In this document: positions 14,672 through 21,001 of the stretch, piece after piece
Numbering within the stretch: position 1 is the first letter of the stretch
How the letters are laid out: every line of letters starts with the position of its first letter
DNA from: JAGVJT01 sp964513205
GTDB lineage: Bacteria > Pseudomonadota > Gammaproteobacteria > Legionellales > Legionellaceae
Length of the DNA stretch: 21,598 nucleotides
Assembly (NCBI GenBank): GCA_964513205.1
Contig: CAZELP010000027.1
Coordinates: 1 to 21,598 of the forward strand
Direction of reading: 5' to 3'
Notes under the pieces: generated by a model
Databases searched by the model: none
What the model saw: the letters and a program-made list of their open reading frames with translations, nothing else
Told to the model about the DNA's origin: nothing
Translations under genes and position numbers: made by a program

Positions 14672-16081
14672 ATGAGTATGAGTAAGGTAAATGCGGCCAT
14701 TCAAGAACATGCCGCTAAGTTTATAGATTTGCGATTTACAGATATTCTCGGAAAAGAGCAACATATTACGGTGCCTGTTTCTGCTGTTGATGAGGATATG
14801 CTTGAGAATGGAAAAATGATTGATGGCTCATCCTTCAAAGGATGGCAAAAAATACATCAATCTGATCTTGCACTTATTCCAGAAGTCGACACCATTCAGC
14901 CTGATCCTTTTTACCAGGAAAGTACACTTTTCATGCGCTGTAACATTGTAGACCCTCAGACAATGTTAGGCTACGAACGAGATCCTCGTTCATTGGCTTT
15001 GCGCGCTGAAGCATACCTCAGATCGACTGGTATTGCGGATGATGTATTGTTTGGTCCTGAGCCTGAATTTTTTATTTTTGATGATGTTCAATGGGATACC
15101 CAAATTAGCGGTTCCTTTTACAAAATTGATTCTGAAGAAGCACAATGGAACTCTGGAAAGCCCGTCGAGGGCGGCAACATTGGTCATCGTCCTGGCATTA
15201 AAGGCGGATATTTTCCAGTTCCACCAGTTGATTCTTCACAGGATATTCGTTCAGATATTTCACTGGTTCTTGAGTCTCTCGGAATTGTGGTTGAAGCACA
15301 TCACCATGAAGTGGCAACGGCCAACCAATGTGAAGTTGCGACACGTTTTAATACACTGACAAAAAAAGCAGATGAGCTTCAAATTTTGAAATACGTCGTG
15401 CATAACGTGGCTCATACACATGGTAAGACCGCCACTTTTATGCCCAAGCCTTTAGTGGGTGACAATGGCAGTGGTATGCATTGCCATCAGTCTTTGGTAA
15501 AAGATGGAGTGAACCTCTTTTCCGGTGATCAGTACGCGGGATTGTCTGAGACCGCGCTGTATTATATTGGTGGAATCATCAAGCATGCGCGTGCGTTGAA
15601 TGCGATTACCAATCCGTCTACGAATAGTTATAAGCGACTAGTTCCAGGTTTTGAAGCGCCTGTTTTGCTTGCTTATTCTGCGCGTAACCGTTCTGCATCA
15701 ATTCGTATTCCACATGTCAGTAGTCCTAAGGCTCGTCGGATTGAAGTTCGTTTTCCAGATCCTTGCGCTAATCCTTATCTTGCTTTTTCAGCTATGATGA
15801 TGGCGGGATTGGATGGTATCCAACGTAAAATACATCCGGGTCAAGCAATTGACAAAGATTTATATGATCTGCCTCCTGAAGAATTGATTGATGTACCGAC
15901 GGTTGCTTCTTCACTTGAAGATGCTGTTGAGCATTTATTGCGCGATCATGAATTTCTATTGCAAGGTGATGTCTTTACTAAAGATTTCATTAAAAGCTAT
16001 GTGGAATTGAGAGAGCGTGATATCGCTTATATTCGAAGTTTGGTTCATCCTGCTGAATTTGAGTTGTATTATAGCCAATGA
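14672..16081 (+). CDS. glnA: Glutamine synthetase, type I (adenylylation-regulated)
   Basis: Makes glutamine from glutamate, ammonia and ATP; a cytoplasmic dodecamer central to nitrogen assimilation. At 469 residues it matches GSI length. The N-terminal beta-grasp contains DGSSFKGW. The metal ligands are in GPEPEFF (Glu130, Glu132) and EAHHHEVA, with NGSGMHCHQS (His270) and RNRSASIRIP (Arg340) also in place, each one residue later than in E. coli. The adenylylation site is KDLYDLPPEE (Tyr398), so control by GlnE is expected. GGAG at 14661-14664 precedes the ATG by seven bases. The gene is divergent from gspF and is followed by an unusual hairpin and two unknown genes. Confidence 0.98.
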   Translation: MSMSKVNAAIQEHAAKFIDLRFTDILGKEQHITVPVSAVDEDMLENGKMIDGSSFKGWQKIHQSDLALIPEVDTIQPDPFYQESTLFMRCNIVDPQTMLGYERDPRSLALRAEAYLRSTGIADDVLFGPEPEFFIFDDVQWDTQISGSFYKIDSEEAQWNSGKPVEGGNIGHRPGIKGGYFPVPPVDSSQDIRSDISLVLESLGIVVEAHHHEVATANQCEVATRFNTLTKKADELQILKYVVHNVAHTHGKTATFMPKPLVGDNGSGMHCHQSLVKDGVNLFSGDQYAGLSETALYYIGGIIKHARALNAITNPSTNSYKRLVPGFEAPVLLAYSARNRSASIRIPHVSSPKARRIEVRFPDPCANPYLAFSAMMMAGLDGIQRKIHPGQAIDKDLYDLPPEELIDVPTVASSLEDAVEHLLRDHEFLLQGDVFTKDFIKSYVELRERDIAYIRSLVHPAEFELYYSQ

Positions 16082-16145
16082 TTTTTATTTAAAAAAAGAT
16101 CTAAAAGACTAAAGATAACTCATTTTGTGCCGTTAATAGCATTAA

Positions 16146-16181
16146 CATCATCGACATTTCTCTTGCGGAATGTCGGTGATG
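16146..16181 (+). promoter_or_regulatory. Strong hairpin between glnA and the gene at 16204
   Basis: CATCATCGACATT (16146-16158) pairs with AATGTCGGTGATG (16169-16181) over 13 base pairs (one T-G wobble) around a 10-base loop. It is directly preceded by a smaller hairpin, GTTAAT-AGC-ATTAAC (16132-16146). No T-run follows, so it is not a classic intrinsic terminator. It could be a Rho-barrier or processing site, or a leader structure 12 bases ahead of the ribosome-binding site of the next gene. Confidence 0.5.
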
Positions 16182-16203
16182 CTTAGACGTATGGGGGCAT
16201 AAT

Positions 16204-16482
16204 ATGGACATTATTTTTCAAGGACAGCATTCAGAGCAAGAGGCGACAGAAAGCGTGCGTCAGGTGTTGGAAATGTTAAAAGCACGTTACGCCATCAACC
16301 AATTTAGAGAAATGCATTTGACGGTCACGTTGGTTGATTCGGTCGGGGCTGAGATTGAATTGGTCGACAGTGAAACAAATCAACCTTATCGCATCATTGA
16401 GGTGCATCGAGAAGCACCGCAAACATTGATCAGGGCAACAAGGCCTGCGCTAAAGCTAGTGGTTGATAACACAAATTCCTAG
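16204..16482 (+). CDS. Small unrecognised protein
   Basis: A 92-residue soluble protein of unknown function. The ATG at 16204 has a GGGGG ribosome-binding site (16193-16197) six bases upstream. The pattern is a helix (about 10-30, SEQEATESVRQVLEMLKARY) followed by beta strands (HLTVTLVDS, EIELVDS, YRIIEVHRE, ALKLVVDN), an alpha-then-beta domain of the size of small regulatory or RNA-binding folds. No motif settles its role. It lies between glnA and another unknown gene, probably in one transcript with the gene at 16544. Confidence 0.72.
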   Translation: MDIIFQGQHSEQEATESVRQVLEMLKARYAINQFREMHLTVTLVDSVGAEIELVDSETNQPYRIIEVHREAPQTLIRATRPALKLVVDNTNS

Positions 16483-16543
16483 CATTATAAAATTGAATTT
16501 GCCATACTTCTATCATCAATTTGGATAATGATGAGGAGGCATG

Positions 16544-17233
16544 ATGTCTGAGCAGACTGTGGATCAACATTTTGAGGCGTGGTATTCGACTTATGGGCAC
16601 ATGACCATTGGACGACTCCTTGAATATTTTTCCATTCAATTGCCCAAAGAAAAAATCATGCCGTTGTTAAATGATGCTCACAAGATGTTTCGTCGTGTGA
16701 TGAACATTCCTTTGTTATCTGTGTTTAATGGTATCATTTTTCAGCAAGCCTATGATTATCAGGTCTATGTGCAAAAATTGATGATCAATTATCGTTTATC
16801 TCCAGAATATGCCAAGAGTCCGGAAGCGCCGGGTGAGAATATTCGCCAAGTCTTAAGCCAGCAGTACGACCAACTACTGGCCTGTGTAAATGCTTTTTCT
16901 GAACATCAGTATCAACATTATCAATTTATTTCAGATAGCCAAGCCTATTTGATTGGATATTTTGAGTCTTTCTCTAATCCATTAGACGATTTGGAAAAGC
17001 TAAGCAATGATCCTGATTTTTGTGAACAGCTCAAAACATTTGAAGAGCAAGCCAAAGAGATTACATTAATTTTTCGCTCTGATCGTCGACAGTTTTATGA
17101 TTTGATTCTTGCTATTTCAGATCAGTTGGCCGGTTTGACGGATTATAAATTTAATGTTGAAGAAGCTAAAAAAGAGCGGCAAGCTTTGTTTTTTGACAAT
17201 AAGATCGGAGAAACCCCACCTTTTACAGATTGA
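16544..17233 (+). CDS. Unrecognised soluble helical protein
   Basis: A 229-residue protein, mainly alpha-helical, rich in aromatic residues and Gln, with no signal peptide, membrane segment or motif I know. Two ATGs are in tandem (16541 and 16544). The strong AGGAGG (16534-16539) is one base from the first and four from the second, so the second is preferred. Its ordered composition and coding bias like neighbouring housekeeping genes suggest a conserved chromosomal gene and not an effector. It follows the gene at 16204 by about 60 bases. Confidence 0.75.
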   Translation: MSEQTVDQHFEAWYSTYGHMTIGRLLEYFSIQLPKEKIMPLLNDAHKMFRRVMNIPLLSVFNGIIFQQAYDYQVYVQKLMINYRLSPEYAKSPEAPGENIRQVLSQQYDQLLACVNAFSEHQYQHYQFISDSQAYLIGYFESFSNPLDDLEKLSNDPDFCEQLKTFEEQAKEITLIFRSDRRQFYDLILAISDQLAGLTDYKFNVEEAKKERQALFFDNKIGETPPFTD

Positions 17234-17403
17234 AAATCTCCTCGTCCAACATTATTTGATTGACTACGTGTTACCGACTTTAGCGGTCGTATTAGATTTA
17301 TTTTATTTTTAGGATGTGACTTATTAACGTTAATTTTTTTTACAGCAGAGATGCATTTGCTCCAGATGAGGGTGAGAGCCAACGTGCGCATGGTCGTCAT
17401 CGT

Positions 17404-17682
17404 TTGACGAACAAAGAAAGTTATGTATTCAACTCTATGATTTTTGCTTTGGGACTCTGTTTTTGGATTCATGGCGCCCAAACACAAGATGCTTTATTTC
17501 ATGGAGAAAAACTCACAGGCCAAATTCTCACTGGTTTTTATCTTGGATTGTTAGGCAGTTTCGGGTGTTACTCGGCTTTTCTTTTTATACAAAACATAAA
17601 CTGGAACGATTTTGGATTATTTCATCCTAGAGGCCAAGCGCAATCGGGTACGCCAACTTCTATTTCAACCATTGCGATTTGA
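17404..17682 (+). CDS. Small membrane protein, start uncertain
   Basis: An unrecognised protein with two hydrophobic segments (about residues 9-26 and 36-62 of this version). The frame has no ATG before the one at 17437. The listed start is a TTG at 17404 without a visible ribosome-binding site (92 residues). The frame is open back to 17320 after a TGA at 17317-17319. An ATT at 17323, with AGGA (17311-17314) eight bases before it, would give 119 residues with a charged N-terminus. It ends just upstream of rpsB, and the rpsB promoter overlaps its last codons. It might also be a decayed gene that has lost its start. Confidence 0.45.
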   Translation: MTNKESYVFNSMIFALGLCFWIHGAQTQDALFHGEKLTGQILTGFYLGLLGSFGCYSAFLFIQNINWNDFGLFHPRGQAQSGTPTSISTIAI

Positions 17683-17700
17683 TGCAATTTCGTTTAAAAT
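17672..17700 (+). promoter_or_regulatory. Sigma70-like promoter for rpsB-tsf-pyrH-frr
   Basis: TTGCGA (17672-17677; 4 of 6), 17 bases, TAAAAT (17695-17700; 5 of 6). The start site near 17707 gives a leader of about 93 bases before rpsB. The boxes overlap the 3' end of the upstream small membrane gene. Confidence 0.55.
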
Positions 17701-17733
17701 CGGCAGGTTTTTATAACGACACACACATTTCGT

Positions 17734-17776
17734 CACACCCGGTGGGGTCCCTTTGGGGTACTTGGTGGGAAGTGTG
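17734..17776 (+). promoter_or_regulatory. Probable structured rpsB leader (S2 autoregulation)
   Basis: In the rpsB leader, CACAC (17734-17738) can pair with GTGTG (17772-17776), enclosing a G-rich stretch with a hairpin of GTCCC-TTT-GGGGT type. Gammaproteobacterial rpsB leaders are known to fold and to bind S2 for feedback on rpsB-tsf. The position, 24 bases before the ATG, fits that role. The fold here is drawn by hand, and I have not compared it with the known consensus. Confidence 0.45.
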
Positions 17777-17799
17777 GAGGATTAACCCTGGAGACTATT

Positions 17800-18561
17800 A
17801 TGAAAGTTACAATGAGAGAATTACTCGAGTCTGGCGCTCACTTTGGGCACAGAACACGCTACTGGAACCCAAAAATGGGCGAATACATTTTTGGTTCGCG
17901 CAATCAGATCCACATTATCAATTTAGAAAAAACATTGCCTATGCTAAATGATGCACTGAACTACATCGGTCGTCTTGCATCAAATCACGCTAAAATCTTG
18001 TTTGTTGGCACAAAACGTGCTGCACAAGACAGCATTCGTGAACAAGCTAAGCGATGTGGCATGCCTTATGTCGATCACCGCTGGTTAGGTGGTATGCTCA
18101 CAAACTATAAAACGGTTCGTCAGTCTATTTTCCGTTTGAAAGAATTGAAAAAAATGCATGAAGATGGCAGTTTTCAGCATATGATTAAAAAAGAAGCTTT
18201 AATGCTGACTCGTGAGCTTGAAAAATTAGAGCGTAGTTTGGGCGGTATTCAAGATATGGGCGGTTTGCCTGATGCGTTGTTTGTGGTTGATGTTGGATTC
18301 GAACACATTGCTGTTGAAGAAGCTCGACGTTTAAAAATTCCTGTAATCGGAATTGTAGATACGAACAATAGCCCAGACAACATAGACTATGTGATTCCTG
18401 GTAACGATGACTCTATGCGTGCCATTGAAATTTATGTGCGTGCTGTTGCTGATGCTATTTTAGAAGGCAAACAAACACGGTCTGGTTTTGCTCCTTCTTC
18501 TGAAGAATTTGTTGAAATCACTGACGCCGCAGAAAAGCCCGAGCAAGGCGCTACAGAATAA
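17800..18561 (+). CDS. rpsB: 30S ribosomal protein S2
   Basis: A 253-residue small-subunit protein, of normal length. Recognisable segments: SGAHFGHRTRYWNPKMGEYI near the N-terminus, KILFVGTKRAAQDSI, VDHRWLGGMLTNYKT and VDTNNSPDNIDYVIPGNDDS. TGGAG (17789-17793) lies six bases before the ATG. It is the first gene of the rpsB-tsf-pyrH-frr block, with its own promoter and a foldable leader. S2 joins late in 30S assembly, near S1. Confidence 0.98.
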   Translation: MKVTMRELLESGAHFGHRTRYWNPKMGEYIFGSRNQIHIINLEKTLPMLNDALNYIGRLASNHAKILFVGTKRAAQDSIREQAKRCGMPYVDHRWLGGMLTNYKTVRQSIFRLKELKKMHEDGSFQHMIKKEALMLTRELEKLERSLGGIQDMGGLPDALFVVDVGFEHIAVEEARRLKIPVIGIVDTNNSPDNIDYVIPGNDDSMRAIEIYVRAVADAILEGKQTRSGFAPSSEEFVEITDAAEKPEQGATE

Positions 18562-18607
18562 AATCAAATCTAGGTGGATTTTTCTTTACCTAGTCGTACA
18601 ATCAGTT

Positions 18608-18634
18608 AAACAGCCCGTCAAAAACGGGCTGTTT
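18608..18634 (+). terminator. Partial terminator/attenuator between rpsB and tsf
   Basis: AAACAGCCCGT pairs perfectly with ACGGGCTGTTT (11 base pairs) around a CAAAA loop, followed only by CGTATAAG, so the T-run is short and part of the stem. Such a hairpin would stop some transcripts after rpsB and let the rest continue into tsf, pyrH and frr. It could also protect the rpsB 3' end. The tsf ribosome-binding site begins 10 bases later. Confidence 0.7.
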
Positions 18635-18653
18635 CGTATAAGTGGAGAGGACT

Positions 18654-19541
18654 ATGTCAGTTGATGCAAAATTAGTAATGGAGCTCCGTCAGCGTACTGG
18701 TGCAGGCATGATGGAATGTAAAAAATTTCTAGCTTTGCCTGAAGTCAATGGTGATATCGAATTGGCGATTGTTGAAATGCGTAAAGCGGGACAAGCCAAA
18801 GCAGATAAAAAAGCAGATCGAATCGCAGCCGAAGGTGTAATCGTTTTTGCTCGAAGTGAAGATGGCCGACGTGCGCTTTTGGTTGAAATTAACAGCGAGA
18901 CAGATTTTGTTGCTAGAGATACAAACTTTACTCAATTTGCTTCTGATGTTGCTGAGACAGCGCTTCGTGCCAATGTAACGACACTTGAAGCACTTTCTGA
19001 AAGCATGATGGTAAATCGTGATGTGACAGTAGAACAAGCGCGTCAAGAATTGGTCGCAAAAATTGGTGAAAACATTAAATTGCGTCGTGTTGAGTGGGTT
19101 GAATCAGAAGGGACTATCGGCGCGTATATGCATGGTGCACGTATTGGGGTTTTGGTTGCACTCAATACATCTGATGATGCGCTGGCAAAAGACATTGCAA
19201 TGCATGTTGCTGCGTCCAAGCCTATCGTTGTAAGCCGTGATGATGTGCCAAAGACTGCAATTGAAAATGAGCGCGAGATTTTCATGGCTCAAGCCAAAGA
19301 TAGCGGAAAGCCTGATGATATCATTGCCAAAATGGTTGAAGGTCGAATTAGCAAATACATCGATGAAGTGAGCTTACTTGGACAACCTTTTGTCAAAGAT
19401 CCAAACAAAAAAATTGCTCAACTTTTGAAAGAAAAAAATGCGGAAGTTGTGCGTTTTATTCGTCTTGAAGTGGGTGAAGGCATCGAGAAAAAAGAAGACA
19501 ACTTTGTTGCTGAAGTGATGGCGCAGGTCCGTGAATCATGA
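18654..19541 (+). CDS. tsf: Translation elongation factor Ts
   Basis: The guanine nucleotide exchange factor for EF-Tu, 295 residues. The N-terminal UBA-like domain has LRQRTGAGMMECKKFL, and the EF-Tu contact motif TDFVAR is followed by the two core subdomains (HVAASKPI at the second). The ATG at 18654 is used, not the in-frame GTG at 18642, because GGAG (18644-18647) sits six bases before the ATG. It ends in an ATGA overlap with pyrH. Confidence 0.98.
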   Translation: MSVDAKLVMELRQRTGAGMMECKKFLALPEVNGDIELAIVEMRKAGQAKADKKADRIAAEGVIVFARSEDGRRALLVEINSETDFVARDTNFTQFASDVAETALRANVTTLEALSESMMVNRDVTVEQARQELVAKIGENIKLRRVEWVESEGTIGAYMHGARIGVLVALNTSDDALAKDIAMHVAASKPIVVSRDDVPKTAIENEREIFMAQAKDSGKPDDIIAKMVEGRISKYIDEVSLLGQPFVKDPNKKIAQLLKEKNAEVVRFIRLEVGEGIEKKEDNFVAEVMAQVRES

Positions 19542-20278
19542 TCGAAAACCCTAAGCTCAAGTATCGTCGCATTTTGCTTAAATGTAGCGGTGAGGCTTTG
19601 ATGGGGGAAACTCGTCAGGGTATCGATCCGGTTGTGCTCGATAAAATTGCACACGATGTGGCGGAGTTGGTCAAATTAGGTGTTGAAGTTGGTCTTGTGA
19701 TTGGTGGTGGCAATTTATTTCGTGGAAAGGCATTATCTGCTGCTGGCCTGGGACGTGTGACGGGCGACCACATGGGAATGCTTGCCACGGTTATGAATGC
19801 TTTGGCGTTGAGAGACGCGTTGGAAAGGATTGATCTTCCTGCGCGAATTATGTCGGCTATTCCCATGTTAGGGGTGGTCGACCCTTACAACCGCCGTAAA
19901 GCGATTACACATTTGCGTAATAAGCACGTCATTATTTTTGCCGCAGGGATAGGCAATCCGTTTTTTACAACTGATACTGCTGCTTGTTTGCGTGCAATAG
20001 AGGTCGGCGCTGACATTGTTCTTAAAGCCACGCAAGTCGATGGTATTTATTCAGACGACCCCAAAAAAAATCCAGATGCCATACGTTACGATCATCTGAC
20101 TTATCGAGATGTATTGACGCAAGGACTCTCTGTGATGGATTTGACGGCAATTTGTTTATGTCAAGATCATAACATGCCTTTGCAAGTATTTGACTTGTCA
20201 GCACCTGATGCGTTAAAACGGATTGTATTGGGAGAACAGGTCGGAACTGTTGTAGGAGAAACAAAACATGATGAATGA
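19538..20278 (+). CDS. pyrH: UMP kinase
   Basis: Phosphorylates UMP to UDP in pyrimidine nucleotide synthesis; a bacterial hexameric amino-acid-kinase-fold enzyme. The 246 residues include LLKCSGEAL (ATP-binding Lys), VIGGGNLFRG, GDHMGMLATVMNALAL, AAGIGNPFFTTDTAA and VDGIYSDDPKKNPDA, all family signatures. The start overlaps the tsf stop as ATGA, and no strong ribosome-binding site precedes it, so translation is probably coupled. Its 3' end overlaps the frr start by 11 bases. Confidence 0.98.
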   Translation: MIENPKLKYRRILLKCSGEALMGETRQGIDPVVLDKIAHDVAELVKLGVEVGLVIGGGNLFRGKALSAAGLGRVTGDHMGMLATVMNALALRDALERIDLPARIMSAIPMLGVVDPYNRRKAITHLRNKHVIIFAAGIGNPFFTTDTAACLRAIEVGADIVLKATQVDGIYSDDPKKNPDAIRYDHLTYRDVLTQGLSVMDLTAICLCQDHNMPLQVFDLSAPDALKRIVLGEQVGTVVGETKHDE

Positions 20279-20825
20279 AATTAAGCGTGATGCAGAACGT
20301 CGAATGCAAAAAGCCGTTGATGCGCTACAGCATGAGATGACAAAAATAAGAACGGGTCGGGCACACGCCAGTTTGCTTGATCATGTGATGGTAGATTACT
20401 ATGGCAATATGACGCCAATCAATCAGGTCGCAAATATTTCTGCCAGTGATGCGCGAACGTTAAGTGTGACTCCGTGGGAAAAAACGATGCTTCCTGCCGT
20501 TGAGAAAGCCATTTTAAATTCAGGTTTGGGTTTGAATCCTGCAAATTCTGGAACGGTCATTCGTGTACCTATGCCTCCTCTGAGCGAAGAGCGTCGCAAG
20601 GAAATGATTCGTGTTGTTAAGGGCGAAGCAGAGCAGGGGCGCGTGGCAGTTCGTAACATTCGTCGAGATGCAAATCATGCATTGAAAGAGAGTGTGAAAG
20701 CAAAAGAAATCTCTGAAGATGACGAGCGTCGTGGTTCTGATGAAATTCAGAAATTGACAGATCACTATATCGCTCAAATCGATCTTGTTTTAGAAACAAA
20801 AGAAAAAGATTTGATGGAAATTTAG
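20268..20825 (+). CDS. frr: Ribosome recycling factor
   Basis: With EF-G, splits post-termination ribosomes. It has the standard 185 residues: the MQKAVDALQHEMTKIRTGRA helix, the small beta domain (VDYYGNMTPINQVA), and a C-terminal helix ending KEKDLMEI. The conserved Arg of the RTGRAH region is present. Of the two adjacent ATGs, 20268 is nine bases from AGGAG (20254-20258) and is preferred. It is the last gene of the rpsB block and is convergent with the PPR-Smr gene. Confidence 0.98.
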   Translation: MMNEIKRDAERRMQKAVDALQHEMTKIRTGRAHASLLDHVMVDYYGNMTPINQVANISASDARTLSVTPWEKTMLPAVEKAILNSGLGLNPANSGTVIRVPMPPLSEERRKEMIRVVKGEAEQGRVAVRNIRRDANHALKESVKAKEISEDDERRGSDEIQKLTDHYIAQIDLVLETKEKDLMEI

Positions 20826-20889
20826 AGTCTGCTTGTTTTTCGATAGTCTTTGACTAGCACTACAATTTGTCCGGTTAAAGAAAAAGAGA

Positions 20890-20955
20890 TTGTACGTCTT
20901 TGATAAAACGCCAAGAATGGCGTCCTAAATCCCCATTTAGGTCAAGGACGTACGA
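20890..20955. other. 66-base element folding as a closed three-way junction
   Basis: An outer stem pairs GTACGTCTTTGA (20892-20903) with TCAAGGACGTAC (20942-20953), 12 base pairs with one wobble, extendable by two pairs. It encloses two perfect, directly abutting hairpins: ACGCCA-agaa-TGGCGT (20908-20923) and CCTAAAT-cccc-ATTTAGG (20924-20941). Only TAAA (20904-20907) is unpaired at the junction. On the minus strand the element is followed by a T-rich run (TCTCTTTTTCTTT), so it may terminate the PPR-Smr gene. On the plus strand a TACAAT box at 20861-20866 lies 24 bases before it. A small RNA or a mobile palindromic repeat are alternatives. Confidence 0.6.
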
Positions 20956-21001
20956 GTTTGACTCAAAAGAAATGTGACCCGATCGCTTTGCAGTGGCAGG
21001 G

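Noticed and set aside
17234..17320. Possible intrinsic terminator after the gene at 16544 (ACCG/CGGT stem then T-rich run near 17270-17310)
   Set aside because: The stem is only four base pairs with a seven-base loop; too weak to call.
17679..17951. 90-codon frame spanning the rpsB leader
   Set aside because: It runs out of frame through the start of rpsB and lies across the leader hairpin; no ribosome-binding site.
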